Assembly: GCA_965247125.1 (NCBI GenBank) | Contig: CBDFGO010000001.1 | Coordinates: 1 to 64,000, forward strand | Reading direction: 5' to 3' | DNA from: CALBJU01 sp965247125 | GTDB lineage: Bacteria; Bacteroidota; Rhodothermia; Rhodothermales; UBA10348 | DNA: 64,000 nt | In this document: in pieces, positions 45,561 to 53,729 of the stretch | How the letters are laid out: the number at the start of each line of letters is the position of its first letter | How positions within the stretch are numbered: the first letter of the stretch is position 1 | Notes under the pieces: generated by a model | What the model was told of the DNA's origin: nothing | The model's database searches: none | The model's input: the letters and a program-made list of their open reading frames with translations, nothing else | Program-made: the position numbers and the translations under genes

Positions 45561-46435
45561 GGCACTATCTGCGTGATTGATGACACGACAATGTCCGTCC
45601 CACCGGCCTCTTTCAGGGCTGGTAAAAGCCCGGGGAGATTCTGGCGCTGTACCGCCGCACGGATTGCAAATCCCGAATCCCCGAACAGTGGCGCAACCGT
45701 TGCCTCGCGCATGCAGGGGAGGAGGGCAACCAGCGTGTCCAGGGTTTCCCCGGACGCATTGATCTCGAGCATGACCCGGCTACGGGCTTCCAGTACGCTT
45801 TCCAGAAGCAGACGGAGGGCATCGATGCGTTCCCGTTTTTCCGGATCCTGCATGGCTGCGCGACTGGCGATAAGCCGGGTAGAGGATTGCATGATCGTGT
45901 CGAAGACAACGAGCCCGTTAGCTCGAAGCGTGGCTCCCGTCGCCACATTATCGATGATCAGGTCGGCATCCTCGGGCGGAAATACCTCAGTAGCACCGTA
46001 GGAGTGCACGAATTCAGCATCGATGGACCGCTCCTGGATCCATCTCCGGGCGATGTGTTCGTATTCTGACGATACCACGATTCTCCGTTTGGGTAATCCA
46101 CCGTTCAGAGCCATTTCCTGGGGAATGGCGGCTATCAGTTGCACGCGATCGAGTCCTGTGTCCAGAACTTCTACGACATCTGCGTTCAGCTCTTCCACCC
46201 AATCGGCTCCCGCGAACCCAGCATCTCGACGCCCGTGCGAGAGCATCTCGATGATGTTCTGGGGCTTCATCGTCTTGGCGGTCGTGTCCGGCACAGAGAT
46301 GGTGGGTCTGTACCCACGTTCACTCGCTTTCACGGTTATTCCGGCATCCGCAAGAAGTCGCAGGACGCCCGATTCCATTCGGCCTTTCGGGAGTCCCAGG
46401 AGAAACGGACTCTCAGATTTGTTCAGTTGTGCCAT
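45557..46435 (-). CDS. hisG: ATP phosphoribosyltransferase, long form
   Basis: This 292-residue enzyme catalyses the first committed step of histidine synthesis (EC 2.4.2.17). The N-terminal periplasmic-binding-like catalytic domain shows LGLPKGRMESG, AGFAGADWVEE and the PRPP loop LIIDNVATGATLRANGL. The C-terminal ~75 residues are the ACT-like histidine-binding domain (VALLPCMREATVAPLF). This long form is feedback-inhibited and needs no HisZ. It is the first structural gene, 110 bp after the leader peptide stop and 56 bp after the attenuator hairpin. Confidence 0.96.
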   Translation of the reverse strand: MAQLNKSESPFLLGLPKGRMESGVLRLLADAGITVKASERGYRPTISVPDTTAKTMKPQNIIEMLSHGRRDAGFAGADWVEELNADVVEVLDTGLDRVQLIAAIPQEMALNGGLPKRRIVVSSEYEHIARRWIQERSIDAEFVHSYGATEVFPPEDADLIIDNVATGATLRANGLVVFDTIMQSSTRLIASRAAMQDPEKRERIDALRLLLESVLEARSRVMLEINASGETLDTLVALLPCMREATVAPLFGDSGFAIRAAVQRQNLPGLLPALKEAGGTDIVVSSITQIVP

Positions 46436-46490
46436 ATGATTCGACTATGTTTTGGGGCCGAATCCTCGATGACACGCTTCTTAGAAATGC

Positions 46491-46516
46491 AAAACGCCGA
46501 CCATCGAGGCCGGCGT
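46491..46516 (-). terminator. his attenuator terminator
   Basis: On the minus strand a 9-bp stem ACGCCGGCC / GGTCGGCGT (one G-U pair) with a TCGAT loop is followed by TTTT. It lies between the leader peptide and hisG. The segment CCTCGATGGTCGGC within it can alternatively pair with GCCCGACCGAGG near the 3' end of the leader ORF (46556-46568), forming an antiterminator. Confidence 0.8.
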
Positions 46517-46544
46517 CAGGGTTCGCTACGTATCTGCCAAGCAG

Positions 46545-46625
46545 TTAACTATACACCTCGGTCGGGCCTCTTCGTGTTGAGTGGCTATGATGATGCCGGG
46601 TGTTATGATGACGTATCGCGTTCAT
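46545..46625 (-). CDS. hisL: his operon leader peptide
   Basis: This 26-codon ORF encodes MNAIRHHNTRHHHSHSTRRG then PTEVYS, with six His codons in ten positions (two, three, one). It precedes the attenuator hairpin and hisG. When charged tRNA-His is scarce the ribosome stalls at the His run and frees the downstream GGCCCGACCGAGG codons to form the antiterminator. Otherwise the ribosome reaches the stop, covers that segment and lets the terminator fold. The promoter -10 box ends only 8 bases before the ATG, so the message may be nearly leaderless. Confidence 0.88.
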   Translation of the reverse strand: MNAIRHHNTRHHHSHSTRRGPTEVYS

Positions 46626-46633
46626 GGGCGGCA

Positions 46634-46662
46634 ATGATAGGCTCTTTCGTTTTGAATGTCAA
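46634..46662 (-). promoter_or_regulatory. his operon promoter
   Basis: On the minus strand a TTGACA box (46662-46657) and a TATCAT box (46639-46634) are separated by exactly 17 bases. Transcription would start about at 46627, immediately before the hisL ATG. Confidence 0.8.
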
Positions 46663-46804
46663 TACGAAAGTCAGTTTGTCATAGAATCTTGGTACTTCTG
46701 ACGACGGACACCGATGGCGAGGTCAAGATGTAACTGCGAGCAGGCGAATGCGTAGGAGGGAAAGCTCCACAGTATTTCGTGTTTCTCATTCAATCTCAGC
46801 GCAA

Positions 46805-47530
46805 GTGAAAAAGTCGGGCATCTTGATGATTTTCAGTCTGTTTTGGGTCGGTCTTGCCGTCTCCCAGACGACGAATATCGAACGCGTGGATCAGCCCGGA
46901 CCTGGAGTAGAGGCCCTTTACTTTATATATCTTGACGAGGGCAATGTGTGGGAGTATGCAGTCAGTAACCAGAAAGAAGGGTCTTCGATTACACCTTCCT
47001 ATCTGCGATTTACTGTCGAGTCTCACCGCGAAGTCAGACCGGAAGTGGATGACTATACCGTTCGGACGGATGTATATGACGAGAATCAGAAAATTCGACA
47101 AACCCGGTGCGTGTTCAGGCGCATGCGGGGTAAGGTTCACCTTGTGGGCATGTCATCGATAGTTGGATTCAGTGATTGTAATTATCAGTCTCCCATGTCT
47201 CAGCAGGATGTCGAAATTGCTGACGAACCCGTTTCAATTGACGTGGGTGGATCTGAATACAGCGCGACCTCTTCCGGGACGTACCAGCATTTCTGGAGCA
47301 ATCAAACTGGAGATGGTGGTTACATCTCGTTCAAATACGCCTCGGATCTTGGACTGTATTCCTTCGAGAGTCACACGAATGCTTCTCCTTCCGAGAGCGA
47401 CCTCACGGACGGTGTCTGGCTCGGAACGCTCATATACGCCAAAGTTGACGGCGCTGTGTTCGGAGAGTCTGAAGTGTCAGCAAGGTACAATCCTACAGAT
47501 CTGGCCCCTGGGTTCAGTCCGGTTCACTAG
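46805..47530 (+). CDS. Secreted protein of unknown function
   Basis: This protein of about 241 residues from a GTG gives the signal peptide KKSGILMIFSLFWVGLAVSQ. An ATG at 46748 is also in frame but adds a non-signal prefix. The mature part is beta-rich with two Cys that could pair (RQTRCVFRR and FSDCNYQ). No family was recognised. It is divergent from the his operon and convergent with the hydrolase at 47604. Confidence 0.6.
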   Translation: MKKSGILMIFSLFWVGLAVSQTTNIERVDQPGPGVEALYFIYLDEGNVWEYAVSNQKEGSSITPSYLRFTVESHREVRPEVDDYTVRTDVYDENQKIRQTRCVFRRMRGKVHLVGMSSIVGFSDCNYQSPMSQQDVEIADEPVSIDVGGSEYSATSSGTYQHFWSNQTGDGGYISFKYASDLGLYSFESHTNASPSESDLTDGVWLGTLIYAKVDGAVFGESEVSARYNPTDLAPGFSPVH

Positions 47531-47603
47531 ATCTGGTCATTCGACTCTCTTAGTTCACCTTCCGGCGTTCCAGGTTAACTCCGCCTCTTGGAACGTGGAC
47601 CTC

Positions 47604-48488
47604 TCAACGCTTTGGATGCGCTCGATCACCTTGTCCGAAGTCTGCAATTGCCTCCTCTAGTAGGGCATTGAAGGTCTCGGCATCTTCCATCATTACGAAA
47701 TGTCCCACTCCGGACATGAGGGTCACGTCAATCCCATGCCGTTCGGCAGCCTCGAGGTTGGTAGGACTGGAATCAGAGTTGATCGCTTGGATGGGAGCGA
47801 CTACCTCGCTCAACACATCTGCACCAGACCAAAGTAGCATGTCCCTCGCGACCGCGATTCCCACGTCTGACGAAGCAGACGACATGTCGTCCACGATCTG
47901 AGCGACAAGCACGGAATCAGACGTGGGGACAAACATCGAGGAAACCATTATTCTAACTGATTCCGCAAAATTCTCAGTCCAGGACCCAAGAATTATCTCA
48001 ACTATTTCCGGCGTCAGTGCCGAATCGAGATTTTTGAACGCGTCCACAACAACGAGCCCACTCACACGGTCGGGAATTCGCAGTGCAGCTTCTACAATGA
48101 CAGACGCTCCCATTGAGTGGCCCACAAGAACAACCTGCTCCAATTCCAGATGGTCAGTCACAGCGGCGACATCCTCACCGAATGAAGCGATGGTCCAATC
48201 GTCTCGATTCAATCCCGAATCACCGTGGCCAGCGAGATCCAATGCCAGCACAGTATGAGTTCCGGCGAAGTGCTCAAGTTGTTCTTTCCAATAACTGCGG
48301 TCACAACTCCAGCCATGAACAAACACTAGAGAAGGCGCCTCCTTCCCAATAATCTGATAATGGATTTCAACACCGTCGTTGGACATTATAGTTTGATTCG
48401 ACCATGCGGGCGGCTGTTGCGATTCCTGAGCGCAAGAAACCAGGATCATGCTGGAGACCAACCACACGAGTCTCGTACTACATTTCAT
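47604..48488 (-). CDS. Alpha/beta-hydrolase lipoprotein
   Basis: This is a ~294-residue protein starting MKCSTRLVWLVSSM with lipobox LVSC. The start is supported by GGAG eight bases upstream; a longer frame runs backwards through attC-like site C and is not accepted. Fold landmarks are LVFVHGWSCDRSYW (oxyanion loop), LDLAGHGDSG, nucleophile elbow LVGHSMGAS, and catalytic His in SGVGHFVMMED. It is probably an esterase or lactonase held in the envelope. Substrate unknown. Confidence 0.85.
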   Translation of the reverse strand: MKCSTRLVWLVSSMILVSCAQESQQPPAWSNQTIMSNDGVEIHYQIIGKEAPSLVFVHGWSCDRSYWKEQLEHFAGTHTVLALDLAGHGDSGLNRDDWTIASFGEDVAAVTDHLELEQVVLVGHSMGASVIVEAALRIPDRVSGLVVVDAFKNLDSALTPEIVEIILGSWTENFAESVRIMVSSMFVPTSDSVLVAQIVDDMSSASSDVGIAVARDMLLWSGADVLSEVVAPIQAINSDSSPTNLEAAERHGIDVTLMSGVGHFVMMEDAETFNALLEEAIADFGQGDRAHPKR

Positions 48489-48532
48489 TTGGTACTCCAT
48501 TCTTGAGATAGCCATGATTCTACCTGGTTCTC

Positions 48533-48625
48533 GCCCAACGGCGGGCCTAGGCTCGCTTTCCAGAAAGTAATTAACTCCAACTGACTCAGCCAGATGTGCG
48601 AGTTCGCAACATGCGCTTGTAATCC
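48533..48625 (+). other. attC-like site C
   Basis: It begins GCCCAACGGCGGGCC, where GCCCAAC fits the RYYYAAC consensus. It has the central CCAGAAAGTAATTAACTCC block and ends GTGCGAGTTCGCAACATGCGC then TTGT. It is the mirror-image orientation of sites A and B. It is followed by the S41 peptidase gene in the same orientation and then by site D, the order expected of an integron cassette. Confidence 0.6.
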
Positions 48626-48830
48626 GATGAAAGGTCATCCATTCAGATCACAATCTATCTGTCCTTCGTCTTAGACACGATCGTTACGTTTCCATGACAA
48701 AACAAGTACAAACCCGGACATCTTCCTGATATTCTGCCGGCTTCTATCTGCTATCGTAACAAAGTTGGATGAAGGGGGTCTCCACTCGAAAGAGATACCG
48801 CCAACCAAACCCTAACTGAGCGAGCAGATC

Positions 48831-50720
48831 ATGAAAAGCACAGTGCGCTTGTGGCCCATTTTTGTCTTCAGCATCTCTGTTTTGGTGAAAAACGGTGAAA
48901 ATCAAAAAAGAAATAATCTGGTTTCCAGAACAAGTCTGAATTGCATTGCTGCTTTCATGATCGGAGGATTGATGCTGCTGTCTTCTTGTGGATCTCCAAC
49001 AGATCAGCGAGTAGAGCGGCTCCGGACTTTTTCCGCCTTGTACGGCTATGTCAAGTACTTCCATCCGTCGGATGAATCGGCGAACCTCGACTGGGATGCA
49101 TTTCTTGTGACAGGAGTTGAACAAGTACTCCAAATTTCACACGATGAGTCACTGCTTGAGGAGCTGAAAAGACTTTTTAGTCCAATCGCACCCTCGCTAC
49201 AGTTAGAAAGATCATCCCTTCCACCTGTGCTCGCACCGGTGCCAACTCTCGCAGCGAATTCTGGGTTGTTCAAAGTTGCTTGGCAACATCGAGGCAGCTA
49301 TTCGGCATACAGAGCCGGCCGCGACACGTTAACACACGTAGACGGCCGAAACTGGACCATCCCAAGCATAATCCCAGAGATTGGAGAAGTCTATGAAACA
49401 GACATTGGCTTTAATATTAAGGCTAGAATTCCTCTTGCTCTATGGGCGGATAGTCTTCGCACTTACCCGCATGCAGACATCGACCTGTTGAACAAGTTGC
49501 TCAATAGTTTTACATCTGAAGAGGAGGCTGACGAACAATTCTTGGGAATTGCAGCCGTCATAAAGTTTTGGAATGTCCACGAACACTTTTTCCCGTACTT
49601 CGACGTAGCGGACGTTGATTGGGATCAAGAATTAACGGAATCCCTCACACGTGGTCTACAAGCTACCTCAGAAAAAGAAGTCCTGTACAACCTTGACCTC
49701 TTGATGGCCGCCCTAAATGACGGGCATGGAAACGTCTATTCGCTCAATGATAAAAGCGCGTCGTATCCACTACCAATACGTTTTGATTGGATCGAGGATG
49801 AAATTGTAGTCATCCTCTCCGATACATCCGCTGTTGAGATTGGCGACGTTGCAGAGACGATTGGTGGCCGAAACATGAAGCAGTGGTCCAAAGAAAGAGC
49901 GAACGTCCACTCCGGCTCAGAAAGTCGCAAACAAATGAAGGTGGTTAATGACGCTAGGCGTCTCGCTCCGATAGACGAGTTGGGAAATGATATTCCAGAC
50001 GCAGATAGTATTACCATTGCTTTTAGACGTCCTGACAATTCTAGATATGAGACCCACTTGATTCGAAAAGGACAAAATTTTCGATTCCTATATCCGCAAA
50101 GAGACACGGAAACGATTCAGACCTACGATGATGGAATATTTTACGTGGATTTGGATCGAGTAGAGTGGTCAGTTCTCGAAAATTCGCTATCAGATCTAGC
50201 AAAGGCGCCCGGTATTATTTTCGATATGAGGGGCTACCCTATTAGCTCGGGGACGAACATTTTGAGGCACTTAATATCAAAACCGGATACCGCAAACTGG
50301 ATGTTTATACCTGTCGTTACCCGACCACACATGAAGGATGTTGAATGGTTTTCTTTGGGGTGGAACCTCCAACCTGAAAGTCCCCACATTGAAACAGAAA
50401 TCGTTTTTTTAACAAATGGATGGGCGATGAGCTACGCCGAATCAATAATGGGATTCGTTGACGGTTATAATCTCGGAACGATAGTAGGAACCGAAACGAT
50501 AGGAGCAAACGGAAACAGCAGTCACAAGGGGTTATGGAAATGGAGATCTCTCTCAACCGGTATGAGGGTCCTTCGTCATAACGGAGCCCAGATGTTTCGT
50601 ATTGGAATCCCCCCCGATGTTCGCGTGGAGCAAACAATCAAAGGGGTTCAGGCGGGGCGCGATGAGGTATTGGAAGAAGGCCTGGAGATACTTCGTCAAC
50701 AGGTTGCCGAACGGAAGTAA
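48831..50720 (+). CDS. S41-type peptidase-like lipoprotein
   Basis: This 629-residue protein (shorter if it begins near 48957) has a hydrophobic segment ending in lipobox LLSSCGS. The N-terminal part (LYGYVKYFHPSDESANLDWDAFLV) and later repeat (FWNVHEHFFPYFDVADVDWD) are typical of Bacteroidota S41 proteins. The peptidase core has DGHGNVYSL, FDMRGYP, and the Ser region NGWAMSYAESIMGFV followed by GTIVGTETIGANG. It is a possible C-terminal-processing peptidase of the cell envelope. It lies alone between attC-like sites C and D, so it looks like a mobile cassette. Confidence 0.8.
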   Translation: MKSTVRLWPIFVFSISVLVKNGENQKRNNLVSRTSLNCIAAFMIGGLMLLSSCGSPTDQRVERLRTFSALYGYVKYFHPSDESANLDWDAFLVTGVEQVLQISHDESLLEELKRLFSPIAPSLQLERSSLPPVLAPVPTLAANSGLFKVAWQHRGSYSAYRAGRDTLTHVDGRNWTIPSIIPEIGEVYETDIGFNIKARIPLALWADSLRTYPHADIDLLNKLLNSFTSEEEADEQFLGIAAVIKFWNVHEHFFPYFDVADVDWDQELTESLTRGLQATSEKEVLYNLDLLMAALNDGHGNVYSLNDKSASYPLPIRFDWIEDEIVVILSDTSAVEIGDVAETIGGRNMKQWSKERANVHSGSESRKQMKVVNDARRLAPIDELGNDIPDADSITIAFRRPDNSRYETHLIRKGQNFRFLYPQRDTETIQTYDDGIFYVDLDRVEWSVLENSLSDLAKAPGIIFDMRGYPISSGTNILRHLISKPDTANWMFIPVVTRPHMKDVEWFSLGWNLQPESPHIETEIVFLTNGWAMSYAESIMGFVDGYNLGTIVGTETIGANGNSSHKGLWKWRSLSTGMRVLRHNGAQMFRIGIPPDVRVEQTIKGVQAGRDEVLEEGLEILRQQVAERK

Positions 50721-50762
50721 ATCGCACCTCATCCACCAGCTCGTTGAGAAAGACGAAAGTGC

Positions 50763-50873
50763 ATATAACGGCTGGCGGATTTGGGGCGAGCATTCGCTCA
50801 CCTTTCAGAAAGTAATCGTTTCAAGCAGACTCAGCCAGAGGTGGGATTACCTCGCACTTCGTGCTCGGTTAGC
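50763..50873 (+). other. attC-like site D (hybrid)
   Basis: It begins ATATAACGGCTGGCGGAT, keeps GGCGAGCATTCGC and CTTTCAGAAAGTAATCGTTTC, then CTCAGCCAG. After that it diverges from site A and runs into the integrase-upstream repeat GGGATTACCTCGCACTTCG, ending GCTCGGTTAGCC. It follows the S41 peptidase stop by about 40 bp. Confidence 0.5.
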
Positions 50874-50928
50874 CCTTTCCCTCCTTACCAAAGCATGCCC
50901 CGTGCTCGCTTCGCTCGCTTGGGGCTTT
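50842..50928 (+). repeat. Integrase-upstream repeat, plus-strand copy
   Basis: This matches the minus strand of 5813-5892 (see there). It is followed by GGGGCTTTTT, which with upstream GCCCC forms a terminator-like hairpin, and then by a tRNA-like fragment and the integrase gene. Together with 50721-50841 and 50959-51114 this makes a ~390-bp stretch without a gene. Confidence 0.6.
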
Positions 50929-50930
50929 TT

Positions 50931-50958
50931 GGATGCGGAGGGGGTGGTACTGAAACCC
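50931..50958 (-). other. tRNA 3'-end-like fragment (possible att site)
   Basis: The minus strand reads GGGTTTCAGTACCACCCCCT then CCGCATCC, resembling the T-arm and acceptor 3' end of a tRNA-Ser-like gene. No matching 5' half exists upstream on that strand. It sits 155 bp before the complete integrase gene, the usual position for an attachment site. Confidence 0.35.
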
Positions 50959-51114
50959 TCACCTGATTTCAAATTCCTTTGGCGGGTGTTTCGTTGGAAA
51001 TTAATGGGTTAGTGGCTCTTTCCATTTCAGAGCGTTACGAAACATCTTTACAATCCGGTAAAAAACGTCACCTTACGCGTCACCTGATCCTTTGAGAAAT
51101 TATCCGAGACTCAC

Positions 51115-52344
51115 GTGGCTAAGATATCAATCAAGCCATGGCCTTCCAAAATTGACGAAAATGGAGAGGTCCCACTCGTACTTGTGATCTATGCCCACAG
51201 CAAGCGAGCGACCCTCTTCACGGACGTTCGTCTAAAGCCAAGGCATTGGAACGAGAACACGGGTGAAGTACGCAAGACTCTCCGCGATCACCACCACCTG
51301 AACACCTATCTCAAAAACCTTTCGGAGAAGGCCCGCACGGCACGCTCTAGGCTCCTGGCTGAGAATGGGTATTGCACGGCCCACGAGATCAGGGACGCCC
51401 TCAAACGAGGCCCTGGGGATTCAGATTTTATTGAACTGTTCCGGAAGCGAATCGATGAGTTCGCGGCCGAAAAACGGTGGGGATCAAAGGATGCCTACGA
51501 ACCCGTCCTGGTTAAGATCAGGGCGTTCACCAGGAAGCACTTGGGTAAGGATACTCTCGATATCCGAGAATTGAATGTAAAATGGCTGCAGGGCTTTGAG
51601 TCATTCCTGATTTCAGAATATGGAAATTCCAGAAACACGGTGACTAAAAACCTTGGGTACATCCGCACAGTTATGCTTCGGGCAATCAGTGCAGGATTGC
51701 TACCAAGAGACTCGTACCCGTTTGCAACGTTCAAACTGAAGACGAAACGAGGGCGCCGGCACAAGAAGATCCCCATCGAAAAGATTTGGGAAATGGAAGA
51801 CCTCGAGCTCACGGGCCGGCGCGAAGACGTGAGAGATCTGTTCGTGTTCTGCTTCTATGCTTCCGGCTGCAGGATCTCCGATGGACTTCGGATGAGCGGC
51901 AAAGACATTGTGGAGGTTGATGGGTCCTATCGCATCGAGTATGAAGCCCGCAAGACAGGCGAGGAGTCATTTTCATCCAAGCTCTTCGGACCCGCGGAAG
52001 CAATTCTGAGAAAACACGGATGGCCCAAGAGAGGCTATATCTTCTCGCTGCTCAAAAATCTTCCTGCTGGCTCTGAGGCTGCATGGAAGGATCTTAAAAG
52101 CAAGGAAGCGCTCGTCAACAAGTACCTCGCAGAGATCGCCGTATTGATCGACGTAGATGTTAAGCTGACCTCGCACGTGGCCCGCCACTCATGGTCCTTC
52201 AACCTTGTTCGGCATGATATCGATGTAGAGAAAATCAGGGAATCGCTGGATCACTCCGACCTCAGAACGACCCAGACCTACACGCAGTCTATGAGGGCCG
52301 GGGCTTATGATGAGGAGCTAGAGAAGGCGATTTCACGACCCTGA
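51115..52344 (+). CDS. Tyrosine recombinase/integrase
   Basis: This is a 409-residue integrase with a GTG start. The arm-binding domain (MAKISIKPWPSKIDENGEV...), SAM-like core-binding domain (~100-205) and catalytic domain are all present. The catalytic residues are Arg in SGCRISDGLRM, His-x-x-Arg in SHVARHSWSF, His in LDHSDLRTTQ, and Tyr in TQTYTQSM. This type drives integration of Bacteroidota conjugative or genomic islands. It is the intact paralog of the truncated gene at 5057. It leads the island that runs to the right edge. Confidence 0.93.
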   Translation: MAKISIKPWPSKIDENGEVPLVLVIYAHSKRATLFTDVRLKPRHWNENTGEVRKTLRDHHHLNTYLKNLSEKARTARSRLLAENGYCTAHEIRDALKRGPGDSDFIELFRKRIDEFAAEKRWGSKDAYEPVLVKIRAFTRKHLGKDTLDIRELNVKWLQGFESFLISEYGNSRNTVTKNLGYIRTVMLRAISAGLLPRDSYPFATFKLKTKRGRRHKKIPIEKIWEMEDLELTGRREDVRDLFVFCFYASGCRISDGLRMSGKDIVEVDGSYRIEYEARKTGEESFSSKLFGPAEAILRKHGWPKRGYIFSLLKNLPAGSEAAWKDLKSKEALVNKYLAEIAVLIDVDVKLTSHVARHSWSFNLVRHDIDVEKIRESLDHSDLRTTQTYTQSMRAGAYDEELEKAISRP

Positions 52345-52530
52345 ATCTTCATCGAGTGCTTCAAGGAGTTCGTTGATGGCCTGCCGCGCCTCTCTATAAA
52401 CAATTTTTAGGCCTCGAGCACTCTTTGCATTTTTAGGGCTCTCCTCAAGAATGGATCTGCAGGCTTTTATAGCTGTGGACAGAAGGGTTTGGGTCAACCT
52501 CACCTCTTCCACCTGATGTTCGTATTTCAT
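52333..52530 (-). CDS. Small helical protein
   Basis: This 65-residue protein starting MKYEHQVEEVRLTQTLL is all-helical and charged (ending INELLEALDEDSGS). It overlaps the integrase 3' end tail to tail by 12 bp. No family was recognised. The location beside the integrase suggests an island accessory gene, but it may not be expressed. Confidence 0.4.
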   Translation of the reverse strand: MKYEHQVEEVRLTQTLLSTAIKACRSILEESPKNAKSARGLKIVYREARQAINELLEALDEDSGS

Positions 52531-52637
52531 ACCAGATCCTTGACATGGAATAGACATGGTGTTTGGAAAAAAGAAAGAAGTTATGTCAAGCATCTTGTCG
52601 TATCTAGTGAATGCTATTAACCAAATAGGAAAGCAAA

Positions 52638-53327
52638 ATGTTGAATCGAATTTGGGGGTCTCTATTCTTGATCGCGTCGTTGATTTATATTTCCGGCTGT
52701 GATCAGGCCAGTAGTATAGCAGATGATCCTATTTCTGATCTACCCGGCGAAATTGTCATCAGTGAAGACCTCTCGCGAGAAATGTGGTCCTCCCCGGAGC
52801 ACGAGGCAATTCTGAGTCTTCAGAAAGAGTTCATCGCGCACGTTGGTGATGCGTTCGATAGAGGCGTTACGGTCGAGGATTTTACCCGGGCAGCTAAACA
52901 GGGAGCTGTTAGTGGAGAAGATCCGGTACTAAATCTGATATTTGAAGAATCAAATACCAAAAGCGCTGAGTTCATGCTTCGGTTTCAGAGTGCCAACATC
53001 GCATTAATCGAACGTTACCCCATTCTGCTCGAGGTACAAGCTGTGATTGAGCAAGAAGGATGTTCAATTGACAAAGACACGAGCGACCTGACTACGAAGT
53101 TCTTCGAAAACTTCCAAGCGGTTAAGGAGTTTTCTGATGAAGTAAATTTGGCATCCAAATCGTCTGATGTTCCTGTCTGTGGCTCATATTGGAACCAGGT
53201 AAAACTTCTGGCCTGTTCAGCCGCTTGTGGTGCGAGTACTGTTGGCATAGGTGCCGGATTGTGCGGGTGGGCCTGCTGGTGCTGGTTTTGTGATGAAGAA
53301 TCGGCCTTGGCAGAAGTTATTTGCTGA
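52638..53327 (+). CDS. Lipoprotein with eight-Cys hydrophobic tail (module copy 1)
   Basis: This is a 229-residue protein with signal MLNRIWGSLFLIASLIY and lipobox ISGC. Residues ~40-180 are helical and acidic. The last ~48 residues are glycine/aromatic-rich with cysteines spaced C-x11-C-x3-C-x11-C-x3-C-x-C-x2-C-x10-C. The same pattern and order recur in the paralog at 59440. It is followed by a small membrane protein gene and a terminator. The tail suggests a disulfide-knotted or processed peptide, perhaps bacteriocin-like with the neighbour as immunity protein. That is inference; no family was recognised. Confidence 0.75.
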   Translation: MLNRIWGSLFLIASLIYISGCDQASSIADDPISDLPGEIVISEDLSREMWSSPEHEAILSLQKEFIAHVGDAFDRGVTVEDFTRAAKQGAVSGEDPVLNLIFEESNTKSAEFMLRFQSANIALIERYPILLEVQAVIEQEGCSIDKDTSDLTTKFFENFQAVKEFSDEVNLASKSSDVPVCGSYWNQVKLLACSAACGASTVGIGAGLCGWACWCWFCDEESALAEVIC

Positions 53328-53394
53328 TTAAATAATCGCACTAAATCCGCCGATGTTATTTGATATAACCACATATTTTAGACAGAGTAAAATT

Positions 53395-53646
53395 ATGGAG
53401 TGGATTATTTTGATGGTCGCAATTGCTGTGCTTGCGCTTCTTCCACGATTTGTAGCAAAAAAAGACAGCCGTACGCAGTTGTTTATCTCAATTGTTGTGT
53501 TTGCATTGTTTGCCGTGTATGTAGCGTTTAACTACGATTCAGAATCAAAAATTTTCTTGGTTCTACTCGGGGCTCTATTTGCAAATTCTATCTATTCCAG
53601 GTACAATCTTTATAAACAGGAAACTCCTAGCGAGGAACCCGTTTGA
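53395..53646 (+). CDS. Small membrane protein (module copy 1)
   Basis: This 83-residue protein has three hydrophobic segments (WIILMVAIAVLALLPRF, LFISIVVFALFAVYVAF and FLVLLGALFANSIY) and a charged tail (ETPSEEPV). It lies 67 bp after the Cys-tailed lipoprotein. Its counterpart at 60142 has the same size, topology and position. It could be an immunity or transport partner of the lipoprotein. No family was recognised. Confidence 0.7.
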   Translation: MEWIILMVAIAVLALLPRFVAKKDSRTQLFISIVVFALFAVYVAFNYDSESKIFLVLLGALFANSIYSRYNLYKQETPSEEPV

Positions 53647-53670
53647 GATTTTAACACTTGAGAGATATGG

Positions 53671-53707
53671 CGAAAGGCTCCGGGAATTAATACCCTGGAG
53701 CCTTTCG
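53671..53707 (+). terminator. Hairpin after module copy 1
   Basis: The stem CGAAAGGCTCCGGG / CCCTGGAGCCTTTCG (one bulge) has an 8-base loop. It ends the two-gene module, and the equivalent module at 59440 also ends in a hairpin. A strong T-run is lacking. Confidence 0.65.
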
Positions 53708-53729
53708 TGGATTTATGATTGCCCAATCT

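Noticed and set aside
40298..46435. his operon as part of a mobile island
   Set aside because: No att sites, IS or repeats inside; tight overlaps and the attenuator are typical of a stable core operon.
47530..48638. Longer 344-residue version of the alpha/beta hydrolase
   Set aside because: The extra N-terminus reads through attC-like site C; the lipoprotein start at 48488 has a ribosome-binding site and signal peptide.
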